Of a DNA stretch of 64,000 nucleotides, positions 16,710 to 24,368 are shown in pieces (within the stretch, counting starts at the first letter, position 1; each line of letters begins with the position of its first letter). The notes below the pieces were generated by a model that did no database searches, was not told where the DNA came from, and was given only the letters and a program-made list of their open reading frames with translations. Source of the stretch: an uncultured Collinsella sp. Its GTDB lineage: Bacteria > Actinomycetota > Coriobacteriia > Coriobacteriales > Coriobacteriaceae. The position numbers and the translations under genes were made by a program. The stretch covers positions 6,527 through 70,526 of the forward strand of contig UQMV01000007.1 in NCBI GenBank assembly GCA_900542315.1, given 5' to 3'.

Positions 16710-17963
16710 CTAGTCCGCGAGCTTTTCCACCTGGTCGAGCATCTTGTCAAGCTTGGCCTTTGCCTCGGCCTTGACCTTCTGGGCTTCTTCGTGAGCCTTC
16801 GCCTTCTGGGCGGCCTTTTCCTCGGCTTCGGGATCGACGACAACCAGATTGGACGCGTCATGCTCAACCAACTTGAGCGCATGCTCGGGACACACCTTGA
16901 CGCAGGCACCGCAGCCCAAGCAATACGTGGACTCCAACGCAAAGCGGCCGCTTCCCACCAAATCACAGGCGAACGTGGGGCATACATTGACGCACTCGCC
17001 GCACGACGTGCACTTGTCAAAATCGCACTCCGGCGTGCTCACCTGCATGTTCTGGGCAAGCTCGGGGTGGTTTTGCAGCGTCGAGAGCACCAGCTGCCGC
17101 CCGTGCGTGAGCGAACGGCGACGCTTGGTCGTCGTGGTACCGCACATGGTGTTGAGCGTGCGCTCGAGCTGGGTAATCTGATGGCGGTGGGCTTTGAGCT
17201 TCTGCGTCACCGAGGCCAGCGCCGCCGTTGCCGGGTTGAGCTTGGTCACGGTAAGGCCCGTGGTGCGGGCAATCTTTTCCATGTACTCCTTGCGCTCGTA
17301 CTCGCGGCGCTTATGGCACTTGAGGCTCTTGGGGTCGACCTCCAGACCCATACCCGTGCCCGCCCACTCCTCGGCGGTAGCAATGGCCTCGCCCAGGATG
17401 TCCTCGCCGCCGGTGTTACGGCACTTATCGCACACGCCCAGCGGCAGGTACACGCTCACGTTGGGATAATCGGCCAGCACCGAGAACCAGGTCTCGGCCG
17501 TAATATCGCCTACACAGGCGACAACAACCTCGTTCTCGCGCGGCATGCGCTTAAGGGCACGCGTGCAGGTAACGTAGGCGGTCTCGTGGCTCGTAGCCGC
17601 CGAGACAATGTCGTCGTAGACGTTTTTGGGTGCAAGGCGCGGAGAGATGATCGCCTCCGTCGGGCAAGCAGCAGCGCACAGACCGCACTTACGGCAACTG
17701 TCGAGAATCTCGATAGCATCTTCCTCGATCTCAATGGCGTTCACTGGGCACACGTCCATGCACGCGGTACAGCCGCTCTTCTCGTTCTTGCAAGCCAGGC
17801 ACGGTATGGTGTTACCGCGCGGGCGCTCCTTGTAGTCAGCAGGATTCCACTGCGGAGCCGACGGATCGAGTGCGTCGGTCACACCGCCAAGCGGGTCTTT
17901 GAAAAAATCCAAGCCCTTGCTGATTTCGATGATGTCATCAAACAGATCGTGTTCCTGCGCCAT
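16710..17963 (-). CDS. Multi-cluster 4Fe-4S ferredoxin-domain protein
   Basis: The 417-residue protein starts at the ATG at 17963 with GGGAGG upstream. It carries at least four 4Fe-4S motifs: CLACKNEKSGCTACMDVCP, CRKCGLCAAACP, CTSCGECVNVCP and CLGCGACVKVCP. The central ~200 residues (AYVTCTRALKRMP, VVVACVGDI) lack these motifs and may bind another partner or cofactor. The last ~50 residues are a charged, Ala/Lys-rich coiled-coil-like tail. No signal peptide is visible, so cytoplasmic electron transfer in anaerobic metabolism is likely. The specific redox partner is not evident from neighbours. Confidence 0.85.
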   Translation of the reverse strand: MAQEHDLFDDIIEISKGLDFFKDPLGGVTDALDPSAPQWNPADYKERPRGNTIPCLACKNEKSGCTACMDVCPVNAIEIEEDAIEILDSCRKCGLCAAACPTEAIISPRLAPKNVYDDIVSAATSHETAYVTCTRALKRMPRENEVVVACVGDITAETWFSVLADYPNVSVYLPLGVCDKCRNTGGEDILGEAIATAEEWAGTGMGLEVDPKSLKCHKRREYERKEYMEKIARTTGLTVTKLNPATAALASVTQKLKAHRHQITQLERTLNTMCGTTTTKRRRSLTHGRQLVLSTLQNHPELAQNMQVSTPECDFDKCTSCGECVNVCPTFACDLVGSGRFALESTYCLGCGACVKVCPEHALKLVEHDASNLVVVDPEAEEKAAQKAKAHEEAQKVKAEAKAKLDKMLDQVEKLAD

Positions 17964-18114
17964 GCGCGGCCCCTCCCTGAGCAGTGCAAACAAGCAAGAG
18001 ATAATGATACGCCATCGGCCCACGTCTCGGGCAAATTACATGCGGCGCATCTTTGCGACAAATAGCCTATGGCCTTTCGCCGCCTCGATTGCACAAGGTC
18101 AATCAAGTGCCAAG

Positions 18115-19182
18115 CTATGCCTCGCGCATGAGCTGCACGAGCTTTTGTTTGGTCACCCTGGCCTGCTCGTTGGCCATGTTACGCTCGTTCTTAAAAGTTG
18201 CGTCTGCAACACTCTGCAGGTCGGCATCGGAAATCTCGCCAAGGTCGAGCTCATCGAGCGTCGTCGGCAGGCCGACGCGCTGGCAAAACTCGAGCACCTG
18301 ATCAAGCTCGGGCGCACGCTCCAGGCGCAGCTGCACCACCAGGCCAAACGCTACGGCCTCGCCGTGCATGGCCTTGCACTCGGGCAAAATCGTCAGGCCG
18401 TTGGCGATCGCATGCGCCAGCGCCAAACCGCCACTCTCAAAGCCAACGCCCGAAAGCAGAATATTGCACTCGATCAGACGCTCAACCGCCGGCGATATAC
18501 GGCCCTTTTTGAGATCGCGCTTGGCAGCGGCACCGCACTCCATGAGCGTGTCGTAGCAGGCACGAGCCGCAACCAGGGCCAAGTGCCCCGGCGCACCACC
18601 GTGCTCGTTAGTGCCGTGCGCTGCGACACACGAACGCGCCTCGAAGTACGTTGCCAGTGCATCGCCCATACCAGCGACCGTCATACGCAGTGGAGCCGCC
18701 GCGACCACGTTGGTATCGACCACGACCAGGTCTGGATTCTTCTCGAGCATCAGGTAGCGGTCGAACGACCCATCCTCGTGATACAGCACCGAAATCGCGC
18801 TGCACGGACCGTCCATCGAAGCCGCCGTGGGGCATACGCATAACGGCAACTCGGCATAAAACGCTACTGCCTTGGCGATATCGAGCATCTTGCCACCGCC
18901 AATACCCACCACCATGTCGCAATACTCAGCCTGGGCTTCCTTAGCCATATCGACAACGGCCTCTTCCGTACACGGACCGTCATAGATCTTAAAGAACGGC
19001 TCGCTTAGGTCTTCGTCCAGAAATCCATCGACGATCTGCCTGCACAGCCGATCCTCGGTGCCCTGGTCAAACAAGACATAGGCAGCACAACCCAACCATG
19101 ACAAATACCTGCCCTGACGCGAAAGTTCGCCCGGCCCCTGAACATACCGGCCAGGACCGCCATAAACCATGGGAAGCGCCAT
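18115..19182 (-). CDS. Glycerol dehydrogenase-family iron/zinc alcohol dehydrogenase
   Basis: The 355-residue protein matches GldA-type dehydrogenases: nucleotide-binding VVGIGGGKMLDIAKAVAFY near residue 97, metal-binding Asp in MTVAGMGDALATYFEA, and His in LALAHAIANGL and ECKAMHGEAVAFG. The usual reaction is NAD-dependent oxidation of glycerol to dihydroxyacetone or the reverse. A paralogue lies 114 bp upstream with a nonsense codon, so this copy may carry the activity alone. The start at 19182 has AAAGGGCGG upstream. A perfect inverted repeat at 19213-19243 is in the leader. Confidence 0.85.
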   Translation of the reverse strand: MALPMVYGGPGRYVQGPGELSRQGRYLSWLGCAAYVLFDQGTEDRLCRQIVDGFLDEDLSEPFFKIYDGPCTEEAVVDMAKEAQAEYCDMVVGIGGGKMLDIAKAVAFYAELPLCVCPTAASMDGPCSAISVLYHEDGSFDRYLMLEKNPDLVVVDTNVVAAAPLRMTVAGMGDALATYFEARSCVAAHGTNEHGGAPGHLALVAARACYDTLMECGAAAKRDLKKGRISPAVERLIECNILLSGVGFESGGLALAHAIANGLTILPECKAMHGEAVAFGLVVQLRLERAPELDQVLEFCQRVGLPTTLDELDLGEISDADLQSVADATFKNERNMANEQARVTKQKLVQLMREA

Positions 19183-19212
19183 ACAAGAATCCGCCCTTTC
19201 ATCAACAACAAT

Positions 19213-19243
19213 TGGTGCAAAGTAATCTGACCCCTTTGCACCA
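19213..19243 (-). repeat. Hairpin with conserved 11-nt loop (family member 1)
   Basis: TGGTGCAAAG (19213-19222) and CTTTGCACCA (19234-19243) are perfect 10-base arms. On the minus strand the loop is GGGTCAGATTA. Two other hairpins in the window share loop length and the GGGwCAG core with different stems (26552-26587 and 62374-62394). Its place in the leader of the dehydrogenase gene suggests an RNA element or operator. Confidence 0.65.
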
Positions 19244-19245
19244 TA

Positions 19246-19283
19246 GCAAAAAGGGGCAAAGCCGTCTGTCGGCTTTGCCCCTT
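19246..19283 (-). terminator. Rho-independent terminator of the disrupted gldA copy
   Basis: AAGGGGCAAAGCCG (19251-19264) and its complement at 19270-19283 form a 14-bp stem. The minus transcript continues with TTTTTG. Confidence 0.85.
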
Positions 19284-19295
19284 CCTTACCTTAGT

Positions 19296-20396
19296 TTACT
19301 CATCCATAAGGTAGTAGTGACCCAGTGCGTCGGCACCCAGGATGGCGTTGGCGACCATCTCAGGCGTCACCTCAAACGGCATGTTGCACATGGTGTCATC
19401 GGGCGCGCACGCGGCCTCGGCAACAATCATGGCCTTCTCGCGCGTAAGCTCAGCAACGCCAAGTTCCTTCATCGTGACCGGCAGGCCCAACTCAATGCAG
19501 AAGCCCAAGACTTCCTCGAGTTTCTCAGTCGGGGCATCCTCGAGTACCAGCTGGACGATGGTGCCAAAGGCGACCTTCTCGCCGTGATACATGCCGTGGC
19601 ACTCGGGCAGCATCGTCAGGCCATTGTGGATGGCATGAGCAGCAGCAAGGCCCGAGCTCTCAAAGCCAATGCCCGAAAGCAGCGTATTGGCCTCAATGAT
19701 GTGCTCGACGGCAGGCGTCAGCGCCCCCCTCTCCAGCGCGACCTTGGCCTTGACGCCATCGGCCATGAGCGTCTCATAGCAGAGCTTGGCGAGCGCCAGG
19801 CCGGCCATTCCGCCCTTACCGCCGGCGCAAGTGCCACCGTCGGCATCGTGCGTCGCCTGAGCCTCAAAGTAGGTTGCGAGTGCATCGCCCATACCGGAAA
19901 CCGTCAGGCGCACCGGGCTCGCCGCGATAACCGTCGTATCCATCAGGACGATATTGGGGTTTGCCTTAAGGAAGAGGTACTTGTCGAACTGGCCGTCATC
20001 GGTATAGAGCACCGAAAGCGCCGAGCACGGTGCATCGGTCGAAGCAATGGTGGGGCAAATGATAACCGGGGACTCCAGGTAATAGGCGACGGCCTTCGCG
20101 GTGTCGAGGATCTTGCCGCCACCGACGCCGACGATGATGTCGCAACCGTTGTCGCGAGCGAGCGCAACCAGGCGATCGACCTCGCCCTTGGAGCACTCGC
20201 CGTTAAAGTCCTCAAACAGCAGCTCGGCCTTAGCCTCGGCAAAGCCGCCCTCGATCTTGGCACCGACGCGCTTCTTGCCCGAAGGCGTCACGATGACGAG
20301 GGCCTTAGCGCCGAGCGGCTCGACATAGGAGCCGAGCTTGGCGAGCTCGTCCGGACCCTGGATTTACTTGCTGGGGCTATTGAAAATTGCAGCCAT
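19296..20396 (-). pseudogene. gldA: Glycerol dehydrogenase with a nonsense codon at position 11
   Basis: From the ATG at 20396 the frame reads MAAIFNSPSK, then TAA (20366-20364), then continues in frame with IQGPDELAKLGSYVEPLGAK and a complete dehydrogenase to 19296. Intact GldA proteins have Tyr at this position (GKYIQGP), so one base change made a stop. The rest is well preserved: VGVGGGKILDTAKAVAYY, MTVSGMGDALATYFEAQ-like segments and GMYHGEKVAFG. A GTG at 20291 could restart translation but would lose the first 35 residues, part of the Rossmann-type fold. This is either a recent null allele, a sequencing error or an unusual re-initiation. The tandem paralogue is at 18115-19182. Confidence 0.75.
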
Positions 20397-20411
20397 AACT
20401 ATCCCATTCTC

Positions 20412-20456
20412 TAAAAGAAAAAGAAAGGGGCTCCGTACAGATACGTGCGGAGCCCC
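20412..20456 (-). terminator. Terminator after the iron alcohol dehydrogenase gene
   Basis: GGGGCTCCGTAC (20427-20438) pairs with GTGCGGAGCCCC (20445-20456, one G-T). The minus strand continues with TTTCTTTTTCTTTT. Confidence 0.85.
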
Positions 20457-20478
20457 TCGTTACGATAACAAGAGTCGA

Positions 20479-21702
20479 TTAGAAATCGATGTCGGTGTCG
20501 TAGTAGCAGGCTTTGAGGATCTTCTCGAAGTCAGCAGCCTTGGTCTCACGCGGGTTCTCGGGCGTGCAGGCGTCCTGCTCGGCGTTCGCGGCGATCTCAG
20601 GCAGCTTGGCGAGGAACTCCTCCTCGGAAACCATCTGCGGGTTCTCGGCGTCGACCTTCACGCCACCATTCGCGTAATCTTTGATGGACTGCGGAATGTT
20701 GAGCTGGTCGTTGAGGTCGCGAATCTTCTGGACGAGCGCAGCGATGAGCTCCTCGTTGGTCTCGCCGGGAAGGTGCAGGATCTCCTTGGCCACATAAGCG
20801 TAACGCTCGGCAGCACGGGGATCCTTGGAGTTCCACTGGATGACCTTGCCCAGGTACATGGCGTTAGCGGCACCGTGGATGATGTGGCCATTCTCGAAGG
20901 CAGCACCGGTCTTGTGAGCCATGGAGTGAACGATGCCGAGCAGGCCCGAGGAGAAGGCGATACCGGCGATGCACTGAGCCTCGTGCATGTGCTGACGGGC
21001 CTCATGGTCGCCAGCATAGGACTTGGGCAGCCACTCGACGATCTCGCGGATGCCGTGCAGAGCGTTGGCGTCGGTGAACATAGAGGCGAAGGTGGAAACG
21101 TAGGCCTCCATGCAGTGGGTCAGAGCATCCATGCCGGTGTGAGCGCACAGCTTGGCGGGCATGGTGTAGGTGAGCTCGGGGTCGACGATGGCGACATCAG
21201 GGGTGATGTTGAAGTCGGCCAGCGGGTACTTGATGCCCTTGGCGTAGTCGGTAATGACGGAGAACGCGGTGACCTCGGTAGCGGTACCGGAGGTGGAGGA
21301 AATGGCGCAGAAGTGAGCCTTCTGACGCAGCTCGGGGAAGCTGAACGGCTGGATGATGTTATCGAAGGACTCCTCGGGATACTCGTAGAAGACCCACATG
21401 GCCTTAGCGGCATCGATGGGCGAGCCGCCGCCGATGGCGATAATCCAGTCGGGCTCGAACTCGCGCATGGCCTCGGCGCCCTTCATGACCGTCTCGATGG
21501 ACGGGTCGGACTCGACGCCCTCGAACAGCTTGACCTCGAAGCCGCTTTCCTTAAGGTCGTTCTCGACGTCCTGCAGGAACCCGCCGCGGCGCATAGAGCT
21601 GCCGCCAGAAACGATGATGGCCTTCTTGCCCTTGAGGTTCTTCACCTCGTGGCGAGCGCCCTCACCAAAGTACAGATCGCGAGGATTGGTAAAACGTCCC
21701 AT
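20479..21702 (-). CDS. Iron-containing alcohol dehydrogenase
   Basis: The 407-residue class III alcohol dehydrogenase has the NAD(P) loop WIIAIGGGSPIDAAKAMWVF near residue 90, ISSTSGTATEVTAFSVITD, and metal ligands Asp in ITPDVAIVDPEL plus His residues in LGIVHSMAHKTGAAF and ENGHIIHGAANA. It most resembles the dehydrogenase half of AdhE and butanol dehydrogenases, reducing short aldehydes to alcohols during fermentation. The start at 21702 follows GGAGG. The substrate cannot be set from sequence alone. The neighbouring glycerol dehydrogenases fit a fermentative cluster. Confidence 0.9.
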   Translation of the reverse strand: MGRFTNPRDLYFGEGARHEVKNLKGKKAIIVSGGSSMRRGGFLQDVENDLKESGFEVKLFEGVESDPSIETVMKGAEAMREFEPDWIIAIGGGSPIDAAKAMWVFYEYPEESFDNIIQPFSFPELRQKAHFCAISSTSGTATEVTAFSVITDYAKGIKYPLADFNITPDVAIVDPELTYTMPAKLCAHTGMDALTHCMEAYVSTFASMFTDANALHGIREIVEWLPKSYAGDHEARQHMHEAQCIAGIAFSSGLLGIVHSMAHKTGAAFENGHIIHGAANAMYLGKVIQWNSKDPRAAERYAYVAKEILHLPGETNEELIAALVQKIRDLNDQLNIPQSIKDYANGGVKVDAENPQMVSEEEFLAKLPEIAANAEQDACTPENPRETKAADFEKILKACYYDTDIDF

Positions 21703-22203
21703 ACTGTGCCTCCTAAACAAGCCCCTCTTAGACTTGCGTATATAACGGAGCACCCAATTGGCTCCGTTAGGACCGGTTTGCGCGTTGCCGGCGATGACAA
21801 TGCGCGATGTCTAAACGTCTCAACGCTCAGACAAACACTATTTTACCGTTCTGGTTGGTCAGTTATTCACCTAAAGCCGCCAATGATGAAACGTTTTTTC
21901 TATCCCTGAAGACCCTTGTGCGGCATTCATACTCCCAAGCTGGGCAAACGTTTTATCAAGGTTGACTACATATCCCGGGCAGGACGGTGCCCCTCCAAAA
22001 TATGCACCGTTCGCCGCCAAAAATCGACCGTTTGCGGCACCGTGATACCACTCGGTCATCCAAGGTGCCGACATTTGTGCGACATCCGTCTTCGTGGTGC
22101 AAAGGTGCAAGTCCAAGTGCGGCACCCCCCGGTGTACCACATGCGGGTAAACTAGAACCTTATATAGAGACATTTGAACCCTAACCGCAGCAAAGGAGGC
22201 CCC
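21703..22203. other. Intergenic region with a degenerate direct repeat
   Basis: 501 bases between divergent genes without a supported ORF. Around 21992-22045 two ~26-bp degenerate copies of a CCAAAAAT-[A/G]-CACCGTTyGCsG-like unit occur in tandem. The SD of the next gene (AAAGGAGG) is at 22191-22198. Confidence 0.45.
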
Positions 22204-23280
22204 ATGGCATTCGATCCCATTCAAGAGGATTGCCATCGCCTCGTTCTTGAGGCCTTGCGCCGCGACAATATCCCGCTCACCGACGCTGCCGCCGTAGAGC
22301 GTCTGATGAAACAATTCACCCGCAACCCCGCACCGCTCATCGTGCACGACCGCGACCGCGCCGGGCACCTCATTGCCAAGGTGGTCGAGGCCGTCGACTA
22401 CCGCATTCCCTTTATCCCCGACGATACCCAGGCAGAGCAAGAAGAAGCCGCAGCCGAGAACATGCTCCGCGAGGCAGTCGCACTCAACCCGGCCAACTGG
22501 GATGCCCAGCGCATGCTGACGGCGCTCACCGCCAGCTCCAACGAGGAATACGTACAGTATCTGGTGTCCAAGTGCGACGAGGTGGAGCACGATCTGGCGC
22601 TCAAGATCGCCTCGGCGCAGGACCCCTACGAGCGTGAGGCCGCTGGCGACCTTATGCGCCGCCCCTATCTGCGCTGGCTCGCCGCCCTTGCGTCACGTGC
22701 CCTCATTAGCGGCCGCTATCGCATGTCGCTCGAAGCCGCAAACCGCAGCCTCGACTTTGCCCCCAACGATCCTGCCGGCGTCCGCCACACCGCGATGCTC
22801 GCCATGGCAAAGCTCGAATACCCCGCCGAGGAGCTCGAGCGCTTTCGCTCCGCTCACTCCGTGCCGTACCTCGCGAGTACCCCGCTGCGCCGCCGCCCCA
22901 AAGATGCGGAGCGTGACTTGGACCCGTGGACGCTCATCGCGCTGATGAGCGCTGCCTGGCGCGAGCTGGACTACGAGGGTGCCGGGCACTACCTGCGTAT
23001 CCTTGTGCGTTCGTGCCCGCACGCAGCCGAGGCGCTCTACTTCCAAACCGAGTTTCCCGATGGCGTCTATGCCCGCGTCAACGTGGGTGTGGGCTCCACC
23101 GACGAACTTGTCCTTGCGCTGTCCGAGGCGACGCCGGTGCTGCAGGAGGGCCTGGGCGCCCCCGACAACGCCAGCTTTGCCGCCTGGGTCGCCACCAACG
23201 ACATCGTGCGTTCCCAGATCGACGAGCGCATCCTGCGCGCGGCCGAGCAGGGTTTGCCGTTTAAGGGAGGAGACCTCTAA
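22204..23280 (+). CDS. Unknown protein with TPR-like helical repeats
   Basis: The 358-residue protein begins at the ATG at 22204 behind AAAGGAGG. It is almost entirely helical with repeat-like segments (ENMLREAVALNPANWDAQRM, MSLEAANRSLDFAPNDPAG) typical of tetratricopeptide folds. No signal peptide, membrane helix or catalytic motif is seen. Its TAA overlaps the ATG of the next gene (TAATG), so they are translationally coupled. The MurT-GatD fusion follows, suggesting a link to cell-envelope biology. This is guilt by association only. Confidence 0.8.
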   Translation: MAFDPIQEDCHRLVLEALRRDNIPLTDAAAVERLMKQFTRNPAPLIVHDRDRAGHLIAKVVEAVDYRIPFIPDDTQAEQEEAAAENMLREAVALNPANWDAQRMLTALTASSNEEYVQYLVSKCDEVEHDLALKIASAQDPYEREAAGDLMRRPYLRWLAALASRALISGRYRMSLEAANRSLDFAPNDPAGVRHTAMLAMAKLEYPAEELERFRSAHSVPYLASTPLRRRPKDAERDLDPWTLIALMSAAWRELDYEGAGHYLRILVRSCPHAAEALYFQTEFPDGVYARVNVGVGSTDELVLALSEATPVLQEGLGAPDNASFAAWVATNDIVRSQIDERILRAAEQGLPFKGGDL

Positions 23281-24323
23281 TGGATCCGAGCGTCTACATC
23301 CCCGCCTACCTGGAGCGCGCCTACCTTGCGTCGCACCCCGAACTCACCGATGCAGCACGCGAGCTTGTCCATAACGACGTGAGCGTCAACCCTCATAAGT
23401 ATGCGCAGTCCGAGCATGCCCAGGCGCTGCTGTCCTATGCCGGCGTTCATCGCCACCTGCTCGACGAGCTCCATCGCATCGAGGATATGGGCAGCGACGA
23501 GGAGTTTGAGCAGACGCGCAACCGCCTGTTCGACGATATGCGTGATGAGCTGCTCAAGATCGTCCGCATCGATGCGCATGTCCTCGATGCCCAGCTGCTC
23601 GCCATCATTTTGGCGGACACGCCCGTCGACGCCTGCCTGGGCGATCTGATGAAGCTCGAGGCGACCACGGCCGATTACCTGCAGCAAAGCGTGCCCGGGT
23701 TCGACATGGAAGCCCCGCACTACTGGGCCAATAATGTTTTGGCCGATGGTGTCACCGCAGCAGACCTTACCGTGAGCGAGCCGGCTCTTATCGGGTGGCT
23801 TCACACGCTCGAGGCCATCTCGCAGCTGTGCATGGCGAGCGCCCGCTACCGTGCTGCCGCCAACTACGCCCGCCGCGTCCTTAAGGCAGAAGGCTATCCC
23901 ACCCGAGCCGCAGGCACCGTGTTGCTCGCCCTCGCTCGTCTGGAAGACCAGGACGGCTTTTTTGCCCTAGCCCACCAGCTCGAGGAAGAGATCGGGGCAG
24001 ACGCACTCGAGAACTCTCCTTGGTATCTGCTCGCCCGCACGATTCTGCTGTTCAAAACAAACAAGATGCGCCCGGCGACACGCGCGCTGCGTGAGTTTGC
24101 CAACCGTTGCGAGGGCGGCGCGTTCTTCTTGCTGAACCCCATGTACCAGACACCGTACCTTCCCTGCCGACCCGAGCCACGCGATCCCTGGGATCTTTCG
24201 CATCAGGCCGTTTGGGAAGCGGACGGTATTATCTCGGACACTCCCGACTTTGCTCCCTGGGCCAATGCCTGCGAAGACGTGTCGCAGCTTGCCCAGGAGT
24301 TTGCGCGCCGCTACGGTTTTTAG
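23280..24323 (+). CDS. Second unknown TPR-like protein, coupled to the preceding gene
   Basis: The 347-residue protein starts at the ATG (23280) that shares one base with the previous stop. It is helical with paired-helix segments (YRAAANYARRVLKAEGYPTR, RPATRALREFANRCEG) similar in style to its partner, so the two may form a scaffold pair that arose by duplication and divergence. No enzymatic motif or export signal is visible. Only 45 bp separate it from murT-gatD. Function unknown. Confidence 0.8.
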   Translation: MDPSVYIPAYLERAYLASHPELTDAARELVHNDVSVNPHKYAQSEHAQALLSYAGVHRHLLDELHRIEDMGSDEEFEQTRNRLFDDMRDELLKIVRIDAHVLDAQLLAIILADTPVDACLGDLMKLEATTADYLQQSVPGFDMEAPHYWANNVLADGVTAADLTVSEPALIGWLHTLEAISQLCMASARYRAAANYARRVLKAEGYPTRAAGTVLLALARLEDQDGFFALAHQLEEEIGADALENSPWYLLARTILLFKTNKMRPATRALREFANRCEGGAFFLLNPMYQTPYLPCRPEPRDPWDLSHQAVWEADGIISDTPDFAPWANACEDVSQLAQEFARRYGF

Positions 24324-24368
24324 TGACGCACTCGACCCGACCATGTCGTTTACGTTAGGAACGGTTTC

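Noticed and set aside
16791..18065. 424-codon plus-strand ORF opposite the ferredoxin gene
   Set aside because: The minus strand carries four Cys clusters; this is a mirror frame.
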